A DNA stretch of 64,000 nt. It comes from an uncultured Muribaculaceae bacterium. Lineage in GTDB: Bacteria > Bacteroidota > Bacteroidia > Bacteroidales > Muribaculaceae. Shown one piece after another: positions 27,418-36,927 of the stretch. The notes below the pieces were generated by a model. The model did not search any database, was not told the DNA's origin, and saw nothing but the letters and a program-made list of their open reading frames with translations. Location of the stretch: assembly GCA_910584055.1 (NCBI GenBank), contig CAJTZS010000012.1, positions 1 to 64,000 on the forward strand, given 5' to 3'. Every line of letters begins with the position of its first letter. The stretch's first letter is position 1. The position numbers and the translations under genes are program-made.

Positions 27418-29388
27418 TTAAGCGCAGTATCCAATCCTAGGACGGCTACTTTGTGTGCGGTTTCTGGATACAGGGATATCGCACAATTTTATCAGAGATA
27501 ACGATTCCACATCAATATTATCCTGATCAACTACACGTGAAGCCATAGAAGGCAGGATTTCTGTCTGAATTAAGTTTATTACATGACGGGCATTCCCAAA
27601 CGTTTTGTCCCGGCATGCATAGTCAGAGGAGAGCCTGCTCCGAATTGCATCCTGGGCATCCGTTGTCATGGTGTACTGATTATTATGCAGGTAATTTTCC
27701 GCTATCTCCATCAGTTCTACTTCCGAAAAATCATCAAAGATGTAGATATTCGATTCCGGAATACGTGACTTCAACCCCGGGTTCATCTCAAACATTCTCA
27801 GCATCTCATCCTTATATCCGGCAAGAATGAGCATCCAGTCGCGGTTACTTTCATCGGCCAATGCTGTCATCAGAGTTTCTATCACCATGCGGCTCGGGTC
27901 ACGAGGGTCATTGGGCTGATAAAGCTGATAGGCTTCATCGATAAACAGGATGCCACCTTTTGCTTCTTCTATAGCCTCAAGTGTCTTCTCCTCTTCGCTA
28001 CCATATACTTTGCCGACAAGAGTTGCTCTCTCCCTGACCACTATGTGTCCTTTAGATAGCACACCGGCCTTTCGCAACATGACACCCATACGTCTAGCCA
28101 CCGTAGTCTTGCCCGTGCCCGGCGAGCCGAGAAACATGGCATGGAGAGGGGCTCGGTATGTTGCTAATCCGGCTTCTTCACGCATTTTGTTGAAGCGAAC
28201 CAGTTTCTCGTATGAGCAGAGCTTTTCCTTTACGGATTTGAGTCCGGTCAACTTACTGATTGCTGACATGAACGACTCCTCTTCCTTTGAGTCAGACACT
28301 CCTTCAGAATCCGGTTCTGGAGTTACATCCTCATTGTCCGAATCATCATCTGTTTTCTCTGAATCTTCACTTTCTTCCGACAATTGGGATGATATGAAAT
28401 CATCTAAAGCCCGGTCAAAGTCTGAATCAGAGAAAAGAAGTCCGTCGCTATCATCTTTTCTATATCCATTATTTTCTATTATGTTCTCCTTTAGTTTCTC
28501 ATATCGCTTTGTATATGAGTCGACATCGTAATAGTCCATAATCTGCAATTCATTTCTTGTCCACACGCCTTCAGTGGCATTGTCGTCAATTGAAAAAACA
28601 AATCCATTGATTGCTTCTTCAAGACAAAGGAGTTCAGCATAGCAAACTCCCATTGCTTTCTTGAACGCATTGAAACAGATTTCAGCGCGATATTTTCCAG
28701 CATCGCAGTCATCGAAACTATCAAACCTAACGGTGCAGAAATCACGCTTCACGCTCCCATCCGGGAAAAATAGGCGAATTTCCATTTCCGGGAAATCTGA
28801 CGTATGATACTCATTGAGTCGAGCAAGATCAAAGCACAACTTGAAGTGAGTGCTCTCATCGGCTTTGTACGAACGGAATTTTTTTTCAGAAAAATGAGGA
28901 GAAATGCTTGCTCCCTCTACAATCCAATCTTTGGCAATAGGATTCTGGTCACGTTCATCAAAAAATACAACTTCCTTTTCGATAAGGAGCTTATCGGTAA
29001 AAATATCATGCAGACAGATGACAAACAAACCATTGAAGTCGATTCTATCTGCACACAGTGGGATATCAATGCGCATTTGCTTGGATACATCATCTTTAGG
29101 GATAGTCACCCATAATTTCTCGAAGACAAGGAGTTGATCGCTAACCTTATCGACAATAGTAATAGCAATCGGACGATGTACTCCTGCAGCATTGTCATTC
29201 TCCAGCTGACGGATATTTGCAGCAAGGAGGCTTATGGAAAGGCTGAAATTGTCGAAAACAATCGACTGATCACGGCGAGAATCAAACGCTTCAAACGCCG
29301 GAAACTCCACACCTACTTCTGTGGAGGGGTCGGATATAGCAACCTTAAGGCTAACTACATCCAATGGGCATGTATAAGATTTCTTCAT
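27418..29388 (-). CDS. CbxX/CfxQ-type AAA+ ATPase with large N-terminal domain
   Basis: The 656-aa protein has a beta-rich N-terminal region (about 1-290), an acidic Asp/Glu/Ser linker (about 330-370) and a C-terminal AAA+ module: Walker A GSPGTGKT (421-428), Walker B ILFIDEAY (about 482-489), then the CbxX-type lid. CbxX-type ATPases remodel proteins. A double version is found in the 26-kb operon (47765-51088), so this gene may supply a partner ring. The ATG lies inside a 15-bp repeat that is mirrored 300 bp upstream. Confidence 0.82.
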   Translation of the reverse strand: MKKSYTCPLDVVSLKVAISDPSTEVGVEFPAFEAFDSRRDQSIVFDNFSLSISLLAANIRQLENDNAAGVHRPIAITIVDKVSDQLLVFEKLWVTIPKDDVSKQMRIDIPLCADRIDFNGLFVICLHDIFTDKLLIEKEVVFFDERDQNPIAKDWIVEGASISPHFSEKKFRSYKADESTHFKLCFDLARLNEYHTSDFPEMEIRLFFPDGSVKRDFCTVRFDSFDDCDAGKYRAEICFNAFKKAMGVCYAELLCLEEAINGFVFSIDDNATEGVWTRNELQIMDYYDVDSYTKRYEKLKENIIENNGYRKDDSDGLLFSDSDFDRALDDFISSQLSEESEDSEKTDDDSDNEDVTPEPDSEGVSDSKEEESFMSAISKLTGLKSVKEKLCSYEKLVRFNKMREEAGLATYRAPLHAMFLGSPGTGKTTVARRMGVMLRKAGVLSKGHIVVRERATLVGKVYGSEEEKTLEAIEEAKGGILFIDEAYQLYQPNDPRDPSRMVIETLMTALADESNRDWMLILAGYKDEMLRMFEMNPGLKSRIPESNIYIFDDFSEVELMEIAENYLHNNQYTMTTDAQDAIRSRLSSDYACRDKTFGNARHVINLIQTEILPSMASRVVDQDNIDVESLSLIKLCDIPVSRNRTQSSRPRIGYCA

Positions 29389-29715
29389 ATTTTACAGTTT
29401 TAAAAATTATTCATCAACTGCCCAACCGGAAGCCGGGCAGAGACTAATTGTTAATACTTCATTATCTAATCTCAAACCGAAGGCCTACCTCCGGACGACG
29501 CCCCAACATGTCAATGTACTCCCAACCGACAGCTAATACTATGCGACAAGACACAGCAGTGGCTGACGATTGCTTTTCTGCGATAAAAAATGTTGGTGGA
29601 AAACTATGCGCACCACATCTTCACGCTCCCCGGAGGGGCAGCGCCGCCGAAACATATTTCAGTGAGATGCAGATGCTTCATAGTTAAAAATGAAGTTATT
29701 AAACTGTAAAATATG
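29386..29715 (-). promoter_or_regulatory. Palindrome-ended leader element upstream of the AAA+ gene
   Basis: CATATTTTACAGTTT (29386-29400) and AAACTGTAAAATATG (29701-29715) are perfect 15-bp inverted copies. The first includes the ATG of the AAA+ gene (29388-29386). The 300 bp between them are more G+C-rich and hold hairpins (CTGCCC/GGGCAG at 29418-29440; CTCCCC/GGGGAG near 29630). A minus-strand 25-codon frame (29681-29604, MKHLHLTEICFGG...) ends at a TAG, after which the same frame stays open for about 30 more codons. The element could be an RNA leader that hides the start codon, a MITE-like insertion or an invertible segment. Confidence 0.5.
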
Positions 29716-30175
29716 AGTTGCGCCGCAAAGGGCTACTTCCCACTATGGCGCAAAATTAATAAAAATATCCGTTAGATCCAAATTTCTTTCGTTTATTTTT
29801 ATTTTATTTTCATATTTTCATATTCATTTATCTTTTCCCCTTAAATATTATATTTGAGCATTTGTTTAAATTTATCTGGTTGGTAATGATTCTCCTCATT
29901 TTTGAGAAGACCCTTAAATCATAATAAAGAATATTCCCGAAAATGCTGAATATAATAAAAGAGTGTAATTTAGCCAGTAACCACACAATGCTTGCCAATA
30001 CCCTTCCTATCTTTGTGTAAAAGATAGTTGTTAGAAGATAAATTCAAATCGCTTATATTAATATGTATATATTGATAACCTTTTCTCCAAAGTTCGGAAA
30101 TTATTATAGACTTTGATTATTTTCGCCATTTTGCATGGGGCATTGCGAAATCTTGCTGTCGAGTATCCTTTTAAA
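29716..30175. other. A+T-rich intergenic region between AAA+ gene and operon end
   Basis: No gene is seen. TTGCGCC (29719-29725) and GGCGCAA (29748-29754) form a hairpin just outside the palindrome element. TATCTTTG (30008-30015) matches a plus-strand -7 box and lies in the near-palindrome CTATCTTT-N5-AAAGATAG (30007-30027), but no plus-strand gene follows. I do not see a convincing terminator for the long minus-strand operon that ends at 30176. Confidence 0.4.
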
Positions 30176-31147
30176 TCAATCATGATCTAAACGTAATTTG
30201 TGGATAGTCTTTATGAAATATGGGAATAATAGGGGAAAATTAAATAACACACTGAAAGATAATCTTTCAGCTAAAGAAAACAGATACCTGCATTCGTAAA
30301 ATACTTTTTTTGTCTTTCCGATTTCCTGATTGATAAACTTCCAATTTCGTTTTTGCGAAGTGAGCAATGTTAAGATAAAATTTCTTCTTGTTCGGCTGGA
30401 AAGGAAGTAAGCGTAATGCACTAAATGAGGTTTTTGATTTTTTATATCGACTATCATATTGTCAATAATCTCAAGTCTGCCCATTCGTGTTTCCAGAGAT
30501 GTCAAACGACTTACGCTCGTTGGATTATACAGATAATGATATTTCGGATCGCAAACATAAGACACGGTTTTGACCTTGAATACCAACTTGTAAGTGTCTA
30601 GGTCACTGCCACTTCTGATTCTTTCATTAAAAAAAAAGTCATCAAATAAGGAATGATGCCATAATTTATTCCAAACACCAAAAGAGCAGTGCTTCATGGT
30701 ATGCTTGAATAGTTCTTCCGAAGAAATCAGGGTGGCTCTTATACTATTGTCAGTGTATTCAATCCCATTATCATCCTGACGATAAACATTACAAACGGAA
30801 ATTTTTGTACTATTCTCAACTATCGAATCATATAGAGATGAAATAAAATCAGACTCCACGCAATCGTCGGTATCAAAAAAACAGATGTACTCACCCCTAG
30901 ATTGTTTTATCCCGTAATTTCTGACTGCAGCTATTCCTTGATTAGTCTGCATTTGATAAACCTCAATCCTGTGATCTGCCTCAGCTAACGAATTACAAAT
31001 TTTAAGACTTGAATCGCAAGAACAATCGTCAATTAGTAGAATCTGAAGATTGGAGTAAGACTGTTTCTGGAGTGACGCAATGCCGCGTCTCAGATATTTT
31101 TCAACATTAAATACAGCAACGACAACTGAGATTAAACCCTTTTCCAT
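30176..31147 (-). CDS. Family 2 glycosyltransferase
   Basis: The 323-aa protein starts with the GT-A fold signature ISVVVAVFNVEKYLRRGIAS and LLIDDCSCD and has the metal/nucleotide motif FFDTDD near residue 90. It would transfer a sugar from a nucleotide-sugar. There is no clear transmembrane helix apart from a hydrophobic patch near the end (LFNFPLLFPYF). It is the last gene of the 26-kb operon and overlaps the WG-repeat gene by one base. Confidence 0.9.
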   Translation of the reverse strand: MEKGLISVVVAVFNVEKYLRRGIASLQKQSYSNLQILLIDDCSCDSSLKICNSLAEADHRIEVYQMQTNQGIAAVRNYGIKQSRGEYICFFDTDDCVESDFISSLYDSIVENSTKISVCNVYRQDDNGIEYTDNSIRATLISSEELFKHTMKHCSFGVWNKLWHHSLFDDFFFNERIRSGSDLDTYKLVFKVKTVSYVCDPKYHYLYNPTSVSRLTSLETRMGRLEIIDNMIVDIKNQKPHLVHYAYFLSSRTRRNFILTLLTSQKRNWKFINQEIGKTKKVFYECRYLFSLAERLSFSVLFNFPLLFPYFIKTIHKLRLDHD

Positions 31148-32019
31148 TATTTTAAGTGAATTTTTTCGCCATCACACAAAGCAAAAGTCTCGCCATAGCT
31201 TAACGGAGCAATAAAGTCATATTTTATCGGGATGATCGTTTCTCCACGAGTATTTATAACTCCATACTTCCCTTTTTTTTTAACGCGGAAACAACCGTCC
31301 ATAATATTTGATATCTCTTCATATATAAGTGGCACACATTCTTCACCATCCATATTCAATACTCCCCATAATCCACCCATAAAGCAATCATTGTTTTCAT
31401 ATCTGCCGCCGGTATTTACTTTTGCGAAACCATCAACAAAATTTGTGATTAATGTGTAGGATCTACTGATTTGTTTTCCAGTATCATTTAGTACAAACCA
31501 CTTTCCACCAATCGTCACACCCCATCTGCCATCATATATACCGCCATAATTCACAACTAAGAGACCATTTATACAGTTGTGAACATCAGCATATTTCAAT
31601 GGAATTACAACGTTACCCTGAATATCGATATATCCCCACTTGTCTTTTTTACGCACTTTGGCTAGTGAGTAAGAAAAAGGATATGCCTCATCGTAAAGTG
31701 CCTCAATGACAATATTTCCGTTATAGTCAACGAACCCAAATTTGTCGTTAATTGAAAAACATGCCCTGTTATCGGAAAATGGGTAAATAATATCAAAGAC
31801 AAAGTCAGCTATCAAACCACCTTCATTGTCTAAAATACCCCATAGGCCATTTTCACACACCAAAGCCCTCTTATCCTTAAATGGGAAAGCGCGATCATAG
31901 ACAAATGGAATGATCGTTTCATCATTGTCATTTATATAACCATACTTGGAATCCTTCATACAGCAACGAAGCCCGTCAGATTCCGGAAAAACTAAATCAA
32001 AATCGTTCACCGTAATCAA
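31147..32019 (-). CDS. WG-repeat beta-propeller-like protein
   Basis: The 290-aa protein consists of about eight WG repeats (KYGYINDNDETIIPFVYD, KWGYIDIQGNVVIPLKYAD and similar). No signal peptide is seen. WG repeats usually form a binding scaffold. A second WG protein, anchored by a transmembrane helix, is encoded at 41624-42994 in the same operon. The gene overlaps both neighbours by one to four bases. Confidence 0.85.
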   Translation of the reverse strand: MITVNDFDLVFPESDGLRCCMKDSKYGYINDNDETIIPFVYDRAFPFKDKRALVCENGLWGILDNEGGLIADFVFDIIYPFSDNRACFSINDKFGFVDYNGNIVIEALYDEAYPFSYSLAKVRKKDKWGYIDIQGNVVIPLKYADVHNCINGLLVVNYGGIYDGRWGVTIGGKWFVLNDTGKQISRSYTLITNFVDGFAKVNTGGRYENNDCFMGGLWGVLNMDGEECVPLIYEEISNIMDGCFRVKKKGKYGVINTRGETIIPIKYDFIAPLSYGETFALCDGEKIHLK

Positions 32020-33092
32020 TCGTTTAATATAGTTTGTAAAAATTTTTTTGATTGTAAAACTTTATCATTGAGTTTACTCCTATTGATTTTACCAGGATCG
32101 ACCTGCGAGCCAACCTTAATTCCAAGCATACAGCACAGATCATAGATTCTCCAATTGTCATAAGCTGTCGCAGGTCCGCGCCGTTTAAAAAAAGGGGCAA
32201 ACATTTTGCCGAAAATTACCGAATAAAGCATTCCATGATAGGAATCGGTAACCACAAAATTGGCGTTCTCAAACATAGATACAAAATTAGACGGTGATAT
32301 TTCCGACAATTTTACATCATCAGTAGAAGATACCGACATAAAAATAAGATCCAAACCTCTAATCTTAGCCTCTCTCTCCGCATATGTACGAATCTTTTTA
32401 GAATCTCCCAATATATAGCAAAGTAGATAATTTTTCGGTAAATGAGGCAGACTTTCTGAAAATCCATGCCAGAATTCTTCAGACAGCAACAAGACGGGAT
32501 CCACTGTGTTGGTCACTTCTCTGCCGATCAATTTCCGGAGTAGCTCACTTTGTGCTATATCCCGGCAACCGACATACCTGAAACAACTCAGCATCCTGAC
32601 CAATCTTTTCTTGTATTTTGAAGAAAGGCATACAGTACCAAAACTTGGACTGTAGGAATATTTTGGAACATCATTATCTATGGACTCCAAAAGATAAAAA
32701 GAATTCACTTTAGAAATAGTTGGATTCCAAACCTGATCTCCTCCCACCACATACTTGCAATAAAACCTATTTGCATTCCCACAATTCTTTTTGTTGAAAA
32801 TCATGGATGAATGTGGAATTCTGTCCCAGAAATTCATAAGAGACTTGTAGGAATCTGATGATTCGAGGTCGCTTTTTACAAACCCTCCACTGGCAAGATA
32901 CCTTAGTTTACTGGCAAATATGCTTATCTTATCTACAATCCGCAGATGTCTGCGGCTATCATATAAAATGTATTCCCCTTCACATCCCATCTCAGATATT
33001 ACAGTGGCGAGAGCATGAGCCTGTAAGGCTGTGCCGTGATTGGTATTTTTCCATAAAGTCAGCAGCCCTATTTTTGCTCCGCTTTTATCCAT
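32016..33092 (-). CDS. Polysaccharide pyruvyl transferase-family protein
   Basis: The 358-aa protein has the family opening KIGLLTLWKNTNHGTALQAHA, a VGGDQVWNP motif around 115-125 and the C-terminal VVTDSYHGMLYSVIFGK. Family members add ketal-pyruvate to sugars or act as related GT-B-like enzymes. Its position between a radical SAM gene (25-bp overlap) and the WG gene ties it to the glycan-like product of the operon. Confidence 0.87.
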   Translation of the reverse strand: MDKSGAKIGLLTLWKNTNHGTALQAHALATVISEMGCEGEYILYDSRRHLRIVDKISIFASKLRYLASGGFVKSDLESSDSYKSLMNFWDRIPHSSMIFNKKNCGNANRFYCKYVVGGDQVWNPTISKVNSFYLLESIDNDVPKYSYSPSFGTVCLSSKYKKRLVRMLSCFRYVGCRDIAQSELLRKLIGREVTNTVDPVLLLSEEFWHGFSESLPHLPKNYLLCYILGDSKKIRTYAEREAKIRGLDLIFMSVSSTDDVKLSEISPSNFVSMFENANFVVTDSYHGMLYSVIFGKMFAPFFKRRGPATAYDNWRIYDLCCMLGIKVGSQVDPGKINRSKLNDKVLQSKKFLQTILND

Positions 33093-33979
33093 TCAGAAAT
33101 ATCTTTTCTCGAATAATTCCACTTTACATTAGTTTCGCCCGCAGAAATATCACAATATCTGCAGTGAGGTATCGTCTTAGTGATCAAATTATAAAAATCC
33201 TCCTTAGTAACATCTGAATATAAGTCTATGAAATTTTTCGGATTATCTTTAATTTCCAAATTGAAATGGTCTGAAAAATTGGAAAAATAAGCAGCAACAC
33301 TGCATGGATAGAAACGACCATCTTTCAATTGGCAGGTATATCCATAATTAAAACAGAATAAATGTGAGAGCCAGCCCCATTGTTTTCCTTTCAAATCAAA
33401 TACTAACTTTTTGAAGGATTTAAATTTATGTGTTGGGCCTATCATCAGAGACACTCCATGTTTTTTCGCTTTTTCTTCAATACCTTTTGTATCGACTGGT
33501 ATAGGATATCGGGTGACTATGATTTTTGTCTTGGAGGTGCGACAAGTATCCCAAAAAGCAAGAGGCTGTTTGAGAAGCAGAAGTCCGTTGGTAACAAATT
33601 CCACGTATACACCTGGAAAGTTTTCATATGTTATCTTAATAAATTCAATTGCATCCGGATGGAGCAGAGGCTCGCCTCCGAGCAATCTTATACGCCTTAT
33701 ATCCTTGGAAGACAATATCTCTGTCAATCGTTTCATGTCTTTCTTAAACGATTCCACACTTGTAGTCTTCTTCGCCGACACCGGCGAGAAATGTGAACAC
33801 CCCTTGCAGTTAAGGTTGCAATGATCCACTAAATGGACTTCAAACATCAATCCTGTCTTTTTCAAGACAGAGATTTTTTCAATATTCTCAATAAGATCGT
33901 TCAATGTATAGATACCAAACACTCGTACAGACAAAAACCATCTGTATAGTTTGGTCAACGTTAATCTAACAGGCAACAT
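33068..33979 (-). CDS. Radical SAM enzyme
   Basis: The 303-aa protein has C54-x3-C58-x2-C61 (CNLNCKGC) for the [4Fe-4S] cluster and the SAM-binding segment RIRLLGGEPLLHP. Four or more further cysteines near 220-285 (CFNYGYTC, PCSVA, CRYCD) may bind an auxiliary cluster. HCNLNCKGCSHFSP resembles radical SAM proteins in glycan and nucleoside clusters. The substrate is unknown. It follows the AMP-ligase by 4 bp. Confidence 0.85.
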   Translation of the reverse strand: MLPVRLTLTKLYRWFLSVRVFGIYTLNDLIENIEKISVLKKTGLMFEVHLVDHCNLNCKGCSHFSPVSAKKTTSVESFKKDMKRLTEILSSKDIRRIRLLGGEPLLHPDAIEFIKITYENFPGVYVEFVTNGLLLLKQPLAFWDTCRTSKTKIIVTRYPIPVDTKGIEEKAKKHGVSLMIGPTHKFKSFKKLVFDLKGKQWGWLSHLFCFNYGYTCQLKDGRFYPCSVAAYFSNFSDHFNLEIKDNPKNFIDLYSDVTKEDFYNLITKTIPHCRYCDISAGETNVKWNYSRKDISEWIKAEQK

Positions 33980-33983
33980 AAAT

Positions 33984-35207
33984 TCACTTTTTAAATTTGC
34001 GGTTGTCTTTAACTGATATTCGTTTTCCTTTCTCGCCTAAAAAATAAGCAATAGGCATCCATTCTACAGAAATATTTATAAACAGCCATTTTTTTATCTC
34101 GGACTTCAAACGATTTTCAACATAATCTGTAGTGACAGCAGAATCTTTTAAAGAGACCCTTAAAGTCGCTTTATCATTTTCATCAATCATCAATTCAAAA
34201 AAATTATAAATTTCCGAAAAAGATAGTACTATCTTTTCAACTTCATCAGGAAAGACATTGACACCTTTAATTATCACCATATCATCAAGCCGATGTGTAA
34301 CATAGTCCAACCTCAAATTGCAGTAACCAGTCATTAAAGACGAGTCTCCTATAAATTTTGACACATCGCCGGTACGAAACCTCAAAAGCGGCATAGCATC
34401 GCGTCTTAAAGTCGTGATAACGATTTCACCCTCACAACCTATAGGCAAAACCCTGTCTGATTCGGGATCTAAAATCTCAATGTAAAAGTCATCATCACAA
34501 ACAGTCATTCCGGATACCCCCCTTTCTTCGTATGCTATACCGGGTCCCTCAATCTCTGATAGTCCATAAATGCCCAGTATCGGAACTCCAAAAAAAGCAG
34601 ACCACTTCTGTTTTTCTTTAGGATTAAAAGGTTCAGCTCCAATAAAGATAGCTTTAAGCTTTAAATCCTTACGCGGGTTGATACCATGCATCTGCATATA
34701 TTCAATCAAAATAGGAATATAGTTGGAAATCGCAATAAATGCCTTGACCTCAAAATCGATCATAAACTTGACCTGCCGTTCTGTATTCCCAGGGCCTACT
34801 GGTATGACCATTAATCCGAAATCCTCAGCAGCGCTCTGGAATCCCAAACCTCCGCTGAACATTCCGAAGCCAACCATATTCTGAAAGACATCTCCTGGTC
34901 GAAGGTCTGCGCTTTTAAATGCTCTCTGAAGATGGCCAGACCATCGGGACAAATCGCTGTCAGTATAAAAAGTCATACTTGGTGTTCCCTTTGTGCCGCT
35001 GGATGTATGAACTCTTCTTATTAAATCCATATCAACAGCTACGAGTTTCAACGGATTTACAGCCCTTATCTCAGATTTTGTAGTAAACGGAAGAGCCTGA
35101 AAATCTTTTAAACTATGGATACGGCATCGCAACCCGGCAAGCTTATGTTGATAAAACTTACTGTTTTGACAATAGTTTACGGTAGCTTGTAAATCCTGAA
35201 CGTTCAT
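33984..35207 (-). CDS. Phenylacetate-CoA ligase-like AMP-forming ligase
   Basis: The 407-aa adenylating enzyme of the PaaK type has HTSSGTKGTPS (about 67-77) for ATP binding, IYGLSEIEGPG for the adenylate and the hinge/C-domain IIKGVNVFPDEVE. It activates a carboxylic acid, probably for loading on the acyl carrier encoded at 39763-40032 or 43014-43379. The neighbours are the radical SAM gene (4 bp) and a GNAT-like gene (15 bp). Confidence 0.87.
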   Translation of the reverse strand: MNVQDLQATVNYCQNSKFYQHKLAGLRCRIHSLKDFQALPFTTKSEIRAVNPLKLVAVDMDLIRRVHTSSGTKGTPSMTFYTDSDLSRWSGHLQRAFKSADLRPGDVFQNMVGFGMFSGGLGFQSAAEDFGLMVIPVGPGNTERQVKFMIDFEVKAFIAISNYIPILIEYMQMHGINPRKDLKLKAIFIGAEPFNPKEKQKWSAFFGVPILGIYGLSEIEGPGIAYEERGVSGMTVCDDDFYIEILDPESDRVLPIGCEGEIVITTLRRDAMPLLRFRTGDVSKFIGDSSLMTGYCNLRLDYVTHRLDDMVIIKGVNVFPDEVEKIVLSFSEIYNFFELMIDENDKATLRVSLKDSAVTTDYVENRLKSEIKKWLFINISVEWMPIAYFLGEKGKRISVKDNRKFKK

Positions 35208-35222
35208 TCTTGAGAAAATAAT

Positions 35223-36221
35223 TTAATTAGGGATCAATTCACAATCGGAATCAGCTGGAGTTGCCATTATGAAGGCATCAGCGGAAATGCCAAGAGAATT
35301 AGTGACAATGACTGAATCGCTACCATATGGAATAATGGTGGCGTAATTTGCAACCACGTATTCTGACGGCAGTGTAGTGAATAAAAAAATACGCCCTATA
35401 GAGTTTATAAATGCAATGTAACAAAGGCAGTCCAATATTATTGACAACCCTTTTGCGTTGGAGAGATCAAATCGGTAATCGACCAAAAAAATAGATGCCA
35501 TTCCTTTTATGAACTGTATTTTAAATACAAAATACAGTTCATCTTGAGTTGTATTAAGTATACACTTATAGACATGATAATGATTTGGACAATTATAAAA
35601 CCTTTTTTTCATAAACTCCTGATTTCTCATGAAATCCACATTCAAAATTTGAGGATTCCAGAATCCATCATGAGGCATCTTATGATCATCTTTAGAGTGG
35701 CATCTAATGAAGCTTCTTCCATCAAGTTCTATATTAGACGGAAGGATATACTCTGAATAAAAATCACGAACGTTGCTTCCACAATTCATCTTCTTGAAAG
35801 CAGATGAGTAAAAAGGAGAGACAATATATGCACGGGATTCACCGCAGAATGTAGAACCGTTAAGAACATGGATTTTACGGTTAATTTCTGTCAGACCAAA
35901 TCCCCATGTATCTTTATCAGAATACGAATTTAGGAAAAACTCCAATCCAATATACTTCCTGTGCTCACGTTCTAAATATGTTGAATGGCTCCATCGGATA
36001 GCCCGACTCTTTCCATTGATAGAGGCAAATGTGTGAAGAAATAAGTTACAGCCGACAATTCTTCCATTATGGGTAACCACAATATTGTCATCGACCCTCC
36101 GGCTTAATTTCTCAATAATATACTTCAGGAGCCTAATATCATCCCACAAAAAATTTGAATTTGCCATAAATTTGGCCAATTCTTCTATTTGAAATAATTT
36201 CAGACGCTCTATTTTATACAT
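35223..36221 (-). CDS. GNAT-like acyltransferase, tentative
   Basis: The 332-aa soluble protein has an N-terminal portion resembling a GNAT fold (IEELAKFMANSNFLWDD, VTHNGRIVGCNLFLHTF, STYLEREHRKYIGLEFF), consistent with acetyl- or acyl-transfer. The C-terminal half repeats a similar alpha/beta pattern. The identification rests on pattern only. It overlaps the PIG-L gene by 8 bp and fits a pathway in which the deacetylated amine is re-acylated. Confidence 0.5.
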   Translation of the reverse strand: MYKIERLKLFQIEELAKFMANSNFLWDDIRLLKYIIEKLSRRVDDNIVVTHNGRIVGCNLFLHTFASINGKSRAIRWSHSTYLEREHRKYIGLEFFLNSYSDKDTWGFGLTEINRKIHVLNGSTFCGESRAYIVSPFYSSAFKKMNCGSNVRDFYSEYILPSNIELDGRSFIRCHSKDDHKMPHDGFWNPQILNVDFMRNQEFMKKRFYNCPNHYHVYKCILNTTQDELYFVFKIQFIKGMASIFLVDYRFDLSNAKGLSIILDCLCYIAFINSIGRIFLFTTLPSEYVVANYATIIPYGSDSVIVTNSLGISADAFIMATPADSDCELIPN

Positions 36222-36927
36222 CTATTCTATGAAATCTTTCAACAATATTCCCGTCAACAATCTTATGCTTAATAATCTGTTTTACAGTGTCGGTTTCATA
36301 TTGTGATTGGTAAATATCAAAGACCTGTCTTTGAAGTGCGGTATCCGATGACTTCATTATGCTAGAAGTCAGTTTGGAATATCCTTTGTCTTTGAGTATG
36401 TGCATCAACGCTGTCTTCATAGCGTTCTCAGAAAATTGTAAAGTGTATGGTAAATCTTCATACATCACAAATTCCGCAATACAATCACAACATGGTGCGA
36501 CCTCTTTCAAGATTATGTCTCGTATTATTTTGTGATCATAATGCCAGCCTAAAGCCATTGGAAAATAAACACGGCGGAAATGATGGTCAAAAATATTTGA
36601 TTTTATGATTTCAGCCAGTTCTCTATGGAAAGGATATAAATCGATATAAGTTTTATCGCTCGAAAACGAGATTGACGAGTCCGCATAATCAAGATATATC
36701 AATTTGGCATTAATCAAACTACAAAATTCAATATCTTCAGACTTCCGGATTGCAGTTACCCAATCCGCATTGTAAGCATTTGAACTTCCATATGCATACT
36801 TGCTTTGACCGAAAACCGTCAAAACTGTGGAAATATTATCATTATCAGATGCAGGAAGAAGACATGAATACGCAATGTCATCAGGATGCGGTGATATAAG
36901 TAATATGTTTTTTTTAATGGCGTGCAT
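36214..36927 (-). CDS. PIG-L/LmbE-family deacetylase
   Basis: The 237-aa protein has the zinc motif SPHPDD (12-17) and the later HYDHK, together the PIG-L/LmbE signature. Family members remove N-acetyl groups from GlcNAc-linked substrates (GPI, mycothiol and bacillithiol pathways). With the upstream glycosyltransferase (14-bp overlap) and the downstream GNAT-like protein this gives a transfer, deacetylate, acylate sequence; the order is an inference. Confidence 0.9.
   Translation of the reverse strand: MHAIKKNILLISPHPDDIAYSCLLPASDNDNISTVLTVFGQSKYAYGSSNAYNADWVTAIRKSEDIEFCSLINAKLIYLDYADSSISFSSDKTYIDLYPFHRELAEIIKSNIFDHHFRRVYFPMALGWHYDHKIIRDIILKEVAPCCDCIAEFVMYEDLPYTLQFSENAMKTALMHILKDKGYSKLTSSIMKSSDTALQRQVFDIYQSQYETDTVKQIIKHKIVDGNIVERFHRIDV

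Noticed and set aside
29448..29687. 79-codon plus-strand frame in the leader element
   Set aside because: It is antisense to the hairpin-rich leader; the composition follows the hairpins. It could be an annotated hypothetical elsewhere but I cannot support it.
29826..30043. 9-bp inverted pair ATTTATCTT/AAGATAAAT as a third promoter cassette
   Set aside because: Short match in A+T-rich DNA, arms unlike the two real cassettes.
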